Assembly (NCBI RefSeq): GCF_002999335.1
Contig: NW_020312119.1
Coordinates: 22,949 to 86,948, forward strand
Length of the DNA: 64,000 nucleotides
Reading direction: 5' to 3'
DNA from: Cyclospora cayetanensis
Taxonomy: Eukaryota; Apicomplexa; Conoidasida; Eucoccidiorida; Eimeriidae
Part shown: piece after piece, positions 1-11,835 of the stretch
Layout: the number at the start of each line of letters is the position of its first letter
How positions within the stretch are numbered: position 1 is the first letter of the stretch
The notes under the pieces: generated by a model
The model's input: the letters and a program-made list of their open reading frames with translations, nothing else
The model's database searches: none
What the model was told of the DNA's origin: nothing
Position numbers and translations under genes: made by a program

Positions 1-1840
1 TTGCCCTGTCCGATTATGAGTGTCACGTTCTGCTAACAATCAATGCTAGTGGTTCCCCAACAGGGCACGAGTTGTCCAAAATACCAGATTTCTGCATGTC
101 ATTCGTATCGCTTCACTGAGAGCGGGCAGCGATATGCTGAGCGGAAAAGAAAGGAACTCTAGACGGTGAGGTGTAAGGCGAAAAAAGCTAGAGCAATCTA
201 TCTGGGCGTCATTTTACTGCCTGAACCGACAACTCTAAATTTACCTTGGAATGGGTTTTTGGAACTCTGAAAATGCCAGAGTTGTTCACTGGCTTGAACA
301 TCTACTGCAGTATGGCTTTACAGTGAAGTATACCCAGCGCATGACTAACGTGGTCGCCGACGCACCCTCGCGACTTCCCAGTGATTCACTGTGGTACCGC
401 ACAACGGCTCCTGTGCAATGATTCACCGTTTGTAGCGAAACGACTCATATGCTTTCGATATCCATTCACCCGGTACTACTGCCAAAATCCAGAATGCCGA
501 AAGGGTGAAGCACAATACAACTTTGAGGATGGCGTGCTCTGGTTCGATACAATGCAAGGACTCCGTCACTTATACATCTCAGCTTCGTTCCACAATGCTG
601 GTTTCCCCCAAAACACATTAATATGAGTTTTCGGGCTAACATGGTCTCACACTATAGTGGGAAAGTTCTCACGGTCCATCTGCTGGTCTGAGACGCATCC
701 TGCGGCAGAGGCGTCTGCACTGTTCTGCCCAGATAGTTGACAGCTGAAGCAGCGCATTTTTGTTAGCCCGTCTTCTCATAAAGCAGTCTACCTCCTGAAA
801 AGATATGGACCAAGCTGGTTGTGAACTTTAATGTCGGACTACCCGAGGGCAAGGGTCAGAGTGCCACCTACGTCGTTGTCCATAGATTCACAAATAGGGG
901 CATTTCATTCCTTGCTCCAGCTGTCACGGCTTTAGGAAGTGCTCAGTTAGTCCATGAAACGTGCTTAAAAGCTTCGAAAATACTCCACAAATTTCATGAC
1001 GGATAGGGATCCAGGGTTTGTTAGTGCGTTCTGGCATGCCTCTATTTCCACCCAGGCATTAACCATAGACCTGACCATTGCAGACCACCTTCAGGCAGAT
1101 AGACAGATCGAGCGCATCATTGGTACACCTCTGAAGTACCTGTGGCTCAATGCTCACAAAAATCCAATTGATTGGCTTGATATTCTTCCTTGTGCTGAAT
1201 GGGTCTGTAATTCGACAGTATACTTGAAAACTCATTGGTCCCCCGCAAAAAGGCTATCCACCAAGGAACTCTTCTCACATCCGAGCCTAGAATTGGTGGT
1301 CCGGAATCAACATATATCCTTAGACTAGTGCATGTAAATAATTGCGCAGCTCAAAAGAGACTGGAATGGACTTCTCATCAGCTGCGGTCGGGTATGTGTT
1401 TTGAACCTGAAGATCTGGTCGTTCTGTATCATCAAGCTTTACGCAGTGCACCAGAAGGTGATGTGACCGCACGAAGAAGTTTGCTGCCGATGGCCAGGAT
1501 CACAATCCACCCTCTCACGACTCAATGCTCTTTCTTGCTCTATCGATTTCGTCAAGATTGGAGTTGCCACAAAACTATACAGGTCCCCAAAAGGTGCTTT
1601 AAAACTATTCAAATCATTCGCGGACTGTGCCAGGCAGGGAAGTGTCGTTGATGGGGTGGAGGATTCACAGGAAGCCGTAAAAGGGCTGGTCTGTAGGATT
1701 TCTACGAGACAAGGACATACTGCAAGGGATACTCTAGTGAAATAAGGTGGGGAGCCCCACGCTCAGTGCCTAACGTGGGAACAGTTGCGGGCTTCGCTGC
1801 CTTCAGGAGAATCTGCGATCGGCTTAACAACTCTACTGGC
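1..1840 (+). mobile_element. Decayed Ty3/gypsy chromovirus: RNase H, integrase, chromodomain
   Basis: Translation in shifting plus-strand frames shows the 3' half of a Ty3/gypsy pol gene. RNase H runs from about 10 to 380: a TDAS-like stretch (TINASG), then RYAERK, then the typical end VVADAPSRLP near 340-370. A linker with GVLWF follows at about 530. The integrase core covers about 820-1280, with GLPEGKG, a strong TDRDPGF (catalytic Asp block) at 997, DWLDILPCAEW and SPAKRL. A chromodomain-like tail at about 1670-1830 reads LVK, stop, then TWEQLRASLP, close to the family's LVKW...TWEP pattern. Stops and frameshifts between and within domains show it is dead. Reverse transcriptase and the 5' part lie outside the window; no LTR could be identified. 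Chromovirus-type LTR elements are known from Eimeria. Confidence 0.88.
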
Positions 1841-3685
1841 CCTAGACGTTTTAAAGGCATTCTTTCGGTAACTCGTCTTACCTCGTGCAGGTTCTGCCCC
1901 AAAATAGTTACCTTCATCCACGATGCTGCATGCAGCGTTATGAGGTATTATTGTTGAGGTGTTCTCTACACTCGTTTTTATGCGCAGACACTCTGAGTAA
2001 TATTGTATAAACATGCCTTTTTTGAAGGTTCGTGGTCGACTATTCCCCGCGTACTGGTTGTATTTAAACCTAGGCATAGCTATGAAAAGCACGAAAATAC
2101 TGCCAAACTAGTGTGCAATCCGATTCTCTTCACATATTTTACTTGCCTTCTGCTTTCTCATAGCAAAAGGCTCACACTTTTAGGCGCTCCGGCGCAATCG
2201 AGGACTCGCCCCGCCATAGGGCTGTTGGTTTGGTTTCTTGTTCGTTGTAGGCTAGTACGTGTGCTATGTGGACCTCTCTTCCCGTTGAGTTCAGAGTAAA
2301 AGCTGATGCCCACTTTTTTTCCATCCGCGCTATTTTCTCGGTCGTTCCTGCTTCTAAAGTTACGACAGGGGGAACTCTTTCGCTGTCGTGTATTCAGTTA
2401 CTTTTGACGTGCAAATACGGAGCCTGAGGACGTGCCTCTTGAGATCGGGCGTCCGGGACTAGGGAGGGAGGGAGGGGCTGTTACATTAAAAGTTTCCTAG
2501 TACTTGTTGAATCAAACAAAGACTCAGCAGGAAATTGACTAGTTGGTTTGTCTGCTCATACATTTTATTTATTTTATACTACTGTACGCGCTATACGAGA
2601 ATACGCTGTGTTGCGTGCGTATGTGCTAGACGCTATATGCAGCAGCCTTAAATGATCCAAGTGCTTATAGGGTGCAGTTACGAGGGCCTTAGCTAGCCTC
2701 CTCGCTTATTTCGGGGCCTTAGAGGCATGGGCAGGAGGAGTAGGGAGCGTTTATAAGGCACTCAATAATTTCATGTACAGTTTGCATAGAGTGTGATTAA
2801 ATACTTTCCTGTGGAGAGCATTGATGAAGCGTTACAAGCTCCAATCTTTTGCCGTGCCACCTTCATTCATACAGCTAAGGTTTCGGTGGCTGCTTGTGGC
2901 ATTGAATCGTATTTGCTGTATTTCTGTTGGTTGCCGTGTTAGCCCACTTACGATGAGGAAGTGTTCAGCCACTCCTAGGCCACTGTAGCTACGTCTTTCT
3001 ATGTTATGGCATGCGTCAACAGACCGGAATTCCCCTTCTATTTAATAGAAAGAGAATGTACAGCCCATGTCTTAAGGCTGCGCCGCAGATATTCCGTAGG
3101 GGATTCGCGTTTCGCAACTGCGTATACTAGCATGGAAATGCTATAAGGGCAGATCCAAGAACAGGAAGGAGCAATGAGACGGCCGGAAATCTCAAGCACA
3201 TATAGGCATATTTCAAAATATGAGCTGCGATTACAGTCTTTCCCTTGCCTTGCACAGCATATACCATTTGTGAGGAAAGAGGGGGGCCGAAATAGGTTGT
3301 TCATTCGCACTCCCTCCCCTACAAAAGGTGACAGCAAACATTGAAATAAGCCCCTCAAGCACTTGAATCAAAAGAAGGCTGTCAATGCCTTCAAAAGGTT
3401 AATTATAAGAAAATTACGAGGCAAGATATGGAAACCGACAGTTAACAGCTTTCCTCGGGGCCCCAAGCGCTTCATTGGCAAAATGCATGTGCAGTTGACC
3501 ATTTTTCTTCCTATTACTCAGCAAATTGGTGTTCTTTTTACTGCGATTTAGCTCGAGCTCCGGCAATATCTCCTTGTATTGAATCGATGGTGCAGCCACA
3601 AGGCACCGGGGCGCGGATAGCGGCGTCAGGCGAGTGCGTTTTCTGATCGTAGTCGTTATAAAACGTTTCCATTCAAATTCGTTTA
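1841..3685. other. Intergenic stretch, no gene seen
   Basis: I see no convincing exon here. Short open frames carry no recognisable motif. A purine run of repeated AGGG units lies at 2460-2476. The 3' LTR of the flanking retroelement, if any survives, should lie at the left end of this stretch, but I could not recognise its boundaries. Confidence 0.5.
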
Positions 3686-6263
3686 GTGTCAACTTGTAAT
3701 CCAGAAAACTTGGGGGGACTTGGGAAATTTTCAACTTCCCCGGGAAGTGGGAATGAAAGACAAACCGGCTCTGCTCTGTGTGCATCGAGAGCTGATCACT
3801 CAGAAGGCAAGAGTGCCATATGTTGCACTTCATCCCTTCCTTTCTGCAGGATCATTTGGCCCAATGAGACCGGCCCCAGGAGCCGCCTTGATGCCACTCT
3901 GCCTCTAACAGGATCGGTTCCCCCGCGTCCTTCATCATGGTGCTCTCTTCAGCAATGTGTTGCTCTGGTGAAAAAGCCATTCTGCTGCTTTCCCCAGTCC
4001 TCTGTGGAGAGACCAACAAAAGGAGGAGAGCCTATTCTTTGGCTGCCGCCAATCCTGGGCCTGTCCCCGATCTTCTGGGTGTTAATTCTTTCCAGCATCC
4101 TGTTATGTCTCGCCGCACACTTCCTCGCTTCCAAAGTACGCTCGCGCTCAGGGACAGCCAGAGCAAGAAAGAGGCACTACTGGATCGATGGGAGAAAAGG
4201 AGGAAGGGGGAGATTGAGGACTACACTGCCCTGCTTTGCTGACTACAAAATCAAGCGCGTGCCTGCAGCTTTTTTCGGTTCTTGCTCTGTCCCTCTCATC
4301 TTTCTCCTGTAAATCTCCCTCTGTCCTCTTCCCTTCGTGTCTTGCTCTCCTCGTTTCGCGCTTCGGGCTGGTGTTTCTTCTTTCGCACAATGCTAGTGGA
4401 CGCACTTGAATACTCCCTTCCCCGCTTTCTGCCCGTCCCATTTCTTCTCCGTTCTGTCACTTCTTTGTTATGCTCTCATCTACATCTGTGTGTTCATCTG
4501 TGCTCCTGTCAGGTCTGCGTAACAGTCTTCGTTGTACTTCTCTGCCTCATTGGTCTGTCTCTTCATGAGTTTTCACATGCAGTCGCTGCTTTCGCTGCAG
4601 GGGCCGAAGGAGTCCCAGAATCCGTAAGTTTGTATGTCCACCTTGTTCCTGGATTTAGCCTCCTTCCTCTCCTTTTAGTTCGCCGTCTCTCTCGTTTAAC
4701 TTTTCCTTGTTCGTGTGTGCGTGCGACAGGGTTACCTGACCTGCGACCTGATGCGCTACATGGGGCTTGGGGATATAGCAATAGCCGTGTTCTTCATTGT
4801 CTTCGGTGGTCTGAGCATTCCAGGAGGAAGAGTATATCTAGATGTAAGAGTATTTGAGAAAGCGACAGCGTGTGCTTGGGCGCTTTCCTCCCTTGATGCA
4901 CAGTAATGGGGTTTCCATTGGTGTTCTTCGAGTAAAAGTCGCTAGCCCAAAGATGCATTCGCGCACAGAGGGATGACGGGCAACGAAGGAAGGCATCCTG
5001 AAGAGAGCATCATGCATCCTCCCTTGGCATACACTGCAAGTGAAGCGGCAGGAAGTGCAGAGTGCCAGTCGATTTTAGAGTTCTCTTAAAGCTGAGACCC
5101 CATATCCGTGGTAAAACATTCGTGTTCTCTTCATACTGAGCTAATTCTTTTCACACTGCATTTGTTCGTTCTCTGCCGTCAGGATAGCAGCGCCATAAGT
5201 GGCAGGTGGAGAACGATAATTTCGGCTGGTAGGAGAACGCAGCGCATGGGCGGAATCCCGTTTTTTGAAATACCATTTCGTTCTCTCCTTGGACTGTTTT
5301 CTACAAACAGTTTCTCTCTCTGGCTGTAATAATTTTGTGTCGGGTTCCATGTCTGTCACTGGTTTTTGTTTACTTTAGTCATTCGCCATTCCCTCCATGT
5401 CCGTATCTTTTCGCCGTCCTTCTGCATGCGGAGCTCCTCCGCTTTCTCTGCATCTTTGGCTGCTGTTTGCTCAGCTGGTCCTCTGGCAAACTTTCTGCTC
5501 GCGGTAGTTGCAACATGCATGGTGCATCTCTACCTCTATTTATCGAGCTCAAGCCTACATGGCACTTCTCTGCCTCTTCCAATCGTCGGCTTCATATGGT
5601 GCGGAGGGAATGGAGGTATCTTTTTACCATCGGACTTCGTTTTTTTGCGGAGCCCAAACGGTTTTGTTGGGAATATGTTTGCAAGGCTGAAACTGAAAGT
5701 AATCGCCAGAGGGGCACGGAAAGGCGTGATGCCTGCGGCTTTTTTTTTTGAACGTGTAGAAACTCACCAGGCCCAGACACAGGAAGGATTGATTGAGCTA
5801 CTGTGACGGTTGGGTCTTGTGCCATCTCAGCAAATCAGCAGCTAGAGCCAAGGGCTTGGACTGGGGTGAATGTCCTGATCGACCTTTTTACTGCGTTTTA
5901 TGTCGCAGCTTCATATTTCTGCAGTACATGGCGTTCATCATAAACCTGCTCCCTCTTCCGCCCTTTGAGTAAGCCGATGAACTAGTTTTTCCATTGTTGT
6001 GTTGGTTTGCTGTAGGCTTCAAGCGAAAGAAAATGTTCGCATGCAGGACAAAGCAAGCAAAGGCTTCCCTGCAGCTTAGTTTCCGTTCATTTCCAAGTGT
6101 GTCTCCCAATGCGTCTCGTCTCAGTGGCTGGCAGGCGCTCTCTCCTCATCTGCCAGATGGTTGCTTTCTTAAGAAGCTTTTGCGAGAAAGTCACTTGGCC
6201 CGCAGCTTGTCACTCTTGTTCTCAACGGCCATTGTGTACCTCTCTATCTCACTAGTAAGCTAA
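3686..6263 (+). CDS. M50 family (site-2-protease-like) membrane zinc metalloprotease, 7 exons
   Basis: Model: exon ending 4135 (starting at 3998 after a strong acceptor, or at an ATG at 3686), then 4513-4623, 4730-4843, 5183-5228, 5475-5598, 5909-5968, 6125-6263. All junctions are GT-AG and in phase; from 3998 the total is 732 nt (243 residues). The spliced protein has every hallmark of the short bacterial YwhC-like M50B group. The zinc motif HEFSH (HExxH) lies in a hydrophobic helix on exon 2. FGGLSIPGGRVYLD follows on exon 3, then SAAGPLANFLLA formed across the exon 4/5 junction. NLLPLPPFDG, which supplies the third ligand Asp, is formed across the last junction. Hydrophobic helices surround each motif. 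The family cleaves substrates within membranes. The 5' end is uncertain, the exon 5 donor (ATG|GTGCGG) is weak, and a further 3' exon after the GTAAGC at 6254 is possible. Confidence 0.88.
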
Positions 6264-6988
6264 TTTGCATCTAGGTTTCCTATTCACGTGGCTTGCCGCC
6301 CTTATCGCCTGTTTACCTGGTTCAACCGGACACCCACTCACCCCAGCAGTTGCAGACATAACGCACAGTTGTTTGTTTGTCTATGCTTTGTGTTTCCCAG
6401 TTCCCATCTATTTGGTATTTCTTCTGCTATTTTTCTGCTATCGCGACGGGTCTACCTCCATTTATCTTTGCGGGAAGCATGCAGCTGATTCTACATCCTC
6501 TTTCAGCAGCATGAACAAGAGCTTTCCTGTTATAAGCTGTACTGGAATGCAGCTGAATTCTGCAGCAGAGTGTGCAGACACACGGCAAAAAGTGCCAACA
6601 ATCACGTTTTCGATTTTAGAATCGTCATCATGTTTTTTCGTTGACATACATCGTTTTCTTCGAAAGCCTGAAGAAGGGCGATGTGTGATCTTCTCGACAA
6701 AAGAGAAAGCATCAGCTAGGTATAGCCTAACGATGGTAAAATTTATTCAATCTTTGCAAAAGTTTCTTTCGGCCATCAATCTAAACATGACGCGTTGAAT
6801 GTGGCTTTGATTCCTACTGTTTCAAGTTTATACTAGGAGCGAAATGGGGAAAAAGCTAGACAGGAACACAGACTGCTCGCCTTCCCTTCTAACCAGAACC
6901 AGCGTTAGTTTCCAATTAGCTAATTATCCCCACGACAAAATAGAAATGAGTAGGCAACAAGATAGCTCACAGGTAAAACATGGGACTC

Positions 6989-9900
6989 CTACACGTATTC
7001 CTCCTCAATCGAATCAAATATGGTTTCCATCTGTAGATTATTGGTCCCTCCATACAATGCCCCCATCTTAGCGTCTCGCAAGTATTTCTCCGCGGGAAAA
7101 TCCTTGCTGCAACCCAAACCCCCGAAGAACTCGATGCATGCGCTTGCCACTTTCTCTGCCGTTAATGATGCCTTGTACTTTGCAATTGCTGCTTCCTTCT
7201 TCACAGATAAAGATCGGGATCTCAACAACGCAGCTGCTAAGACCAGCGCGCGGACAGACTCTATCTCCGACGCCAGCTGCGCACATGACACCAAATCGCA
7301 AAATTGCACAAGGATAAAAAAAGGAATGTACCAAGACAACTTTTAAACCAACGTAGAAAACAAAACCGAATTACTTATCTCTGTGCTTCGACTAAAAAGC
7401 ACAAGCGGACCATGCTCTCAATTCCATCATACAGTCCACGAAAGCAACCGTATTATTCAGCTGCGTACTTGGCACGGCTAATGTGCATTTATCACATATA
7501 TTACTGATCGGTATACATCTTGAACAACTTTAATTTGGATGCGTGATCACCTCGGCAGCCCTGAAACGAATCCCCTGGAAGTCTTTCAGTCGTTTTTGTT
7601 CTGCGTTCTCTTTTTCAATCAAAAACGGAACAGCAGCGTCAAAGGCACCCTCTGCGAGCCCCAATAACTGAGCAGCAATAGCTGAGAAAGGAAGGGACAA
7701 CAGGGGAAAGAGGAGGCATTAAGGTGAGCCGCAAGAAAAAAAAAGGAACAAATGACCAATACGAACGAATACAGAGCGACGCAGAGAAAAATGTAAAATC
7801 AACACGAAAATTCATGATGTCAACTGCCGGTGCTCACGATCTAGAGTGTAAGGGCCAAGGGATGAGGAATGAATGCGCGGAAAAGATGTGAGAGGAACCG
7901 CCAGAAAAATGTAAAGGACTACGCAGGGATCATACCAATTTTGTTGCCGCTTAGAATATTTTCAGTCAATTCTTTCCACCCGCCTAGTGGACCCAGCACC
8001 TGACTTTCCGGAACCTAAAAAAAATGAAAGGAAGGAGAAACACCACATCTACCAGGAAACGCTTGTGATACCCAAAGCACGCATGGACGAACAGCGCAGA
8101 TATTTCAAAGCGAATCATAGAACCGCAGCCAGAAAAACATTGCTCCAAGGAAATACCGCACAATGAAAAAGCATAGGGAACATTTTTAAATTCTGTCACT
8201 TACAAAAACATTCTGCAGGGAAACTTCGCATGTGGAGGTGGCTCTAACTCCGGTTTTATTCAAATTCCTCCCAACAGTCAAACCGTTTGTCTCGCGCTCG
8301 ACAATGAAACATGAGAGGCCTTCTTCTGGCTGAAAATTATAGAGGCAGAAAGGTGGCAAGATTCCGGAAGTTTTTTGAAATTAAAGCAAAAGGTTGTGCA
8401 TGTGCACTCAAGCCGTAGCAAGCTGGCTATAGGAATATGCAGAACGACTTCAAGAATTTCGGTGCAAGCTGTTTCTCAAGGAAGCGTTAAGGAAACACCT
8501 TCTCAGGATTGGTTGTGGCGATGACAAGGAAGACCCCCGCCTCCTTTGCGTTGGAGATATATTGTTTGTTCCCTTTCAAGAAGAAGCCACCCTTTTCCTC
8601 ATCGCGGGTAGCTGTGCAATGCACGGAGAAGGGGGCCCTGGCACTGGTGGAAGATTCACTCAAACAGAAACAACCAACCGTGTCTGCGACATAAAAGCAA
8701 GACCAAAACGGACAGCCAAGCGATATACTATCAAAAGAAGCAGCTAAAAGAGATAGAAGGGCAAACATAGTGCACTCGTTTCAAGTAGCGACGGGCAGTT
8801 GAGAAAGGAATCAGGAAGCAGGCAAAAGAAGACGCCGAGAACGAAGATAGAGGGGGAGGCTCGAGGCGCGAGGAAAAAAAAGAGTGAATAAAGGAGCTAC
8901 AACTGAAAATAATGGCATGAGCAGTCAAAAAAACTAAGCAGGCTAAATGGGGACACAAAAGCAAGGGAGATAAAACCACCTGAGCACAATTTTGGCAGGT
9001 AGTTCAGTTTTTGTTCCGACGTTCCGTGCTGGCAGACAGCTTGCAAAACCAAATGGTTCTGAGGAGATATAGAAACAAACCGAGACGTACTGATGCTCTA
9101 GATGATACGCTGGCGTACATATGCAACAGATATACTCAGCAGTCAGTGTCAATCTACGCTCTTTTTTACAAGCAGCAGTCCCGAATGCAGCAGCACTCCA
9201 AGTCTACCGGGGGGCGTATTAGCAGCAAGAACTCTAGCAGCAGCTACAAAGGGAACAGGACCAGCAGCATGACGTGCAACACGCTAAGAGTTATCTGCTT
9301 GTATTTTGTAGCATACATGCGAGCAGAGGAAAAGGCCCACGGCAGGATCAACTCTGCTGATCTCCCTGATAACGAGCAAACTGTCAGTAAAAGAGATGTC
9401 ACTACCACCCTCAACAGTACCGACGCCCATAGCCATGAAGCCTACGATAAAACAGAGGCAACGCCCGCAAAAACAACGTACGGCCAGCACATTCAGGTGC
9501 GCGTCTTCGAACAACAGTAGGAGCACTAGGAAACGCCTTCTGGGTTGTGGGATGGACTTCGTTTGTTTCGTTCTAGCTTGTTCATTGCTGCTAATCATGT
9601 CCTATTGTTGTTTGGTTTTACGTCATTGACTCATCATTTCGATCCACAAAGTCAGGCTAAGTTTGCGCTGATTGCGTTCACAGCTTACCCTGTTGAAAGA
9701 GAGCATTGATGACATCGAGGCTCATCTCTCCCTCTTCGTCCATCTTGGAAACAAGAGGCCTGATCTCCTGATGATGGAGCAAAAACAAGGCAGAGACAGC
9801 GACAAACCTGATCTAAAGGAAACAAACACTCTCAGTGCGACGCCTAGACATGACTTTAGAGTAGAGAACCACTGGAGGAGACACAAAGAAATAGTACGAT

Positions 9901-10726
9901 GAGGAAGCAAAAAGATGAAGGAAGCATTATCCCAGGAGGAGACAGCGGAAGGTACACTATACATCATGACGACGAGCATGAAGTGGAAATATTGGCTACT
10001 TGCACATGGGTGAGTTTTCTGTTTAGGTGTTTACTTCTTCGGCAAACTTCCTAGCGGTATCTCTCAGCTTTTCTTGGCCTGCAAGGAATGCAACAACAGC
10101 GATGCAATAGTGACAAGCATACCTCTAGCGATTCATGATTGTGTAGGTGTCGGCATTCATACCTCGAAACGGTAAATGCACGCTCATGAAGATGGGGTAT
10201 CTGTGCGAGGGCTTTACATGGGCTCAGGGCGGTGAAAAGCTCAAGAGGGCCCTCTTCCTCATTAGAAGCAGGAGCTTTAGGATGCGGAGGGGACGGCGAA
10301 GCCGAAGGAAATGAAGAAGAGGGTCTAGTGAAACAGCGGCGGCTTTGTGATGGAAGGTTAGACGAGACAGAGGACGAAAGGGCCTTGGGCAAGTTGCGAC
10401 TAGGCGAAAAGGGCATCAGCTTGCAATAGTCTAGAGCCGATGCTGCATTCGCTGCAAGGCTGAAAAAACAAAAGATAGAAGCGCATGGAAAGTATGCAGA
10501 GTAGAAAATCAGACACAAGCCAAGAGAACAAACCGAAAAAGCCAGTCAGCAATATGTGGTTGATCACATTGAACAACTGGATAAGAATACCAGTTGCTAT
10601 CTTCAGGAAGTAATATTCTTACCCGGGGCCACATCGGACCGCAAACGCTGATGAGTTAGAGACACGGCGGCGCAGGGCCATTGCGAAAGTCTGCTGAAAA
10701 GTTTGCGGCATATTGGCGTACGGCAT
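6989..10726 (-). CDS. Acyl-CoA dehydrogenase family protein, 11 exons, active-site motifs degenerate
   Basis: Exons on the minus strand: 10726-10623, 10459-10218, 10078-10035, 9767-9689, 9441-9317, 9058-8980, 8683-8499, 8329-8204, 8014-7936, 7681-7551, 7276-6989. Phases match throughout; 1,482 nt give 493 residues. The first roughly 110 residues are Ser/Arg/Pro-rich with early Arg runs (MALRRR), suggesting a mitochondrial presequence. The full ACAD fold then follows: LRDTARKFAEEEIRPL, GGSDISFTDSLLVIREISRVDP, CLSE, KGNKQYISNAKEAG, RATSTCEVSLQNVFVPE, IAAQLLGLAEGAFDAA, DFQGIRFRAAELASE, and the C-terminal FFGGLGCSKDF. Oddities: the usual YEGT motif reads YGGT (about residue 474), the alternative Glu position of LCAD/IVD is Asn, the RxxFG flavin motif is lost, and GSDAG after CLSE is lost. 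The fold is certain; activity is doubtful. Confidence 0.93.
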
Positions 10727-11835
10727 AGGTAAGTAAAGCATTCGGCACCGAGAGCCAGGCACGTGGCTGCGCTTGTGAACGGCCTGCTATTGTATGTGCG
10801 ATAATTTCTCTAGAGGTGGCAGTAAGATTCTGTCGTCACACGGGGTGTTGACCCGGCACAGCGCAAGTGGCCCTGAACAGGTTCCTTCCACAAACAGTCG
10901 AACCAAATAGAGAAGAATACCAGGGAAAGTAATCTTAAATAAAATGGGTTGTAGCCATATCAGCCATACAAGAAGGCATGAATAACAACATGGAGCGGAG
11001 GTGGCACGGGAAAAGAAAACAGCAGAAACACATCTCACGGAAATGAAATAGGACTAGACTGGGTGATGATGCAGCATGAAAGCAGCCAGTGCACCTTAAC
11101 AATCATGGAATCCTAAAAATATGGGGGGCAGCAAACATCAGAGCCCGGGAATAACTAAAAAATAAGGCGGACTCGAGGGCCCCTAGCACTGAGAGGGCGC
11201 ACGGGGGCCCAAGCCATTCGTACATTACGAATTTGTTCGAGGGGGGAGGGGGGCAATAAGATTACTGCCGCGGTTTAGGTCGAATTTGTGGTGTAATCAC
11301 ATTCTGTTACACAATGTAATTGCATTTGTTCATTCCGTTTTGATCGAAATTCCGGTGTGCAGCACCGAGAAGTGGTCGTTGTTTCCTGATCTCTAGCTGC
11401 TCAGCCGTTGCCAAATGCTTTAATTCTCTTTGGTTCCTCAATAACTTCCTATGGAACATATATTTTATGTGTTTGAAACATATGTACCTACTAGATCGTT
11501 TATGTCCTATAACAGGTATCCAGGGGTAGCAGCAATTCCATGAGTAGAGATGTTATGCCTAGTGAACGGCTAATGCTTCAACTGTCTCACATTTAGCATA
11601 TTAATAGTGGGATGTGATATACAGGATGGAGCATGCTGGTACTAGTGCACAGATACAGCTTGCTGACCAGTCTCCTTGAGGCCCACCGTATGTGTGACCG
11701 AACATAACAGGTAAAGCTAACAACCCGCCGGGCATTTTATTAGCCCACGCTAGTCGACTTCATATTAACAGAGGTATTAATTAGCAAAGAAAGTAGTGTA
11801 ACAGCACAAGCACACTGTTGGCTGTTTTCTGCGCC
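10727..11835. other. Intergenic, upstream of the acyl-CoA dehydrogenase
   Basis: No exon is supported. This should hold the promoter of the minus-strand dehydrogenase gene, but no defined element is visible. Short GC-rich words (around 11175-11250, including a GGGGGGAGGGGGG run) stand out against AT-rich surroundings. Confidence 0.4.
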
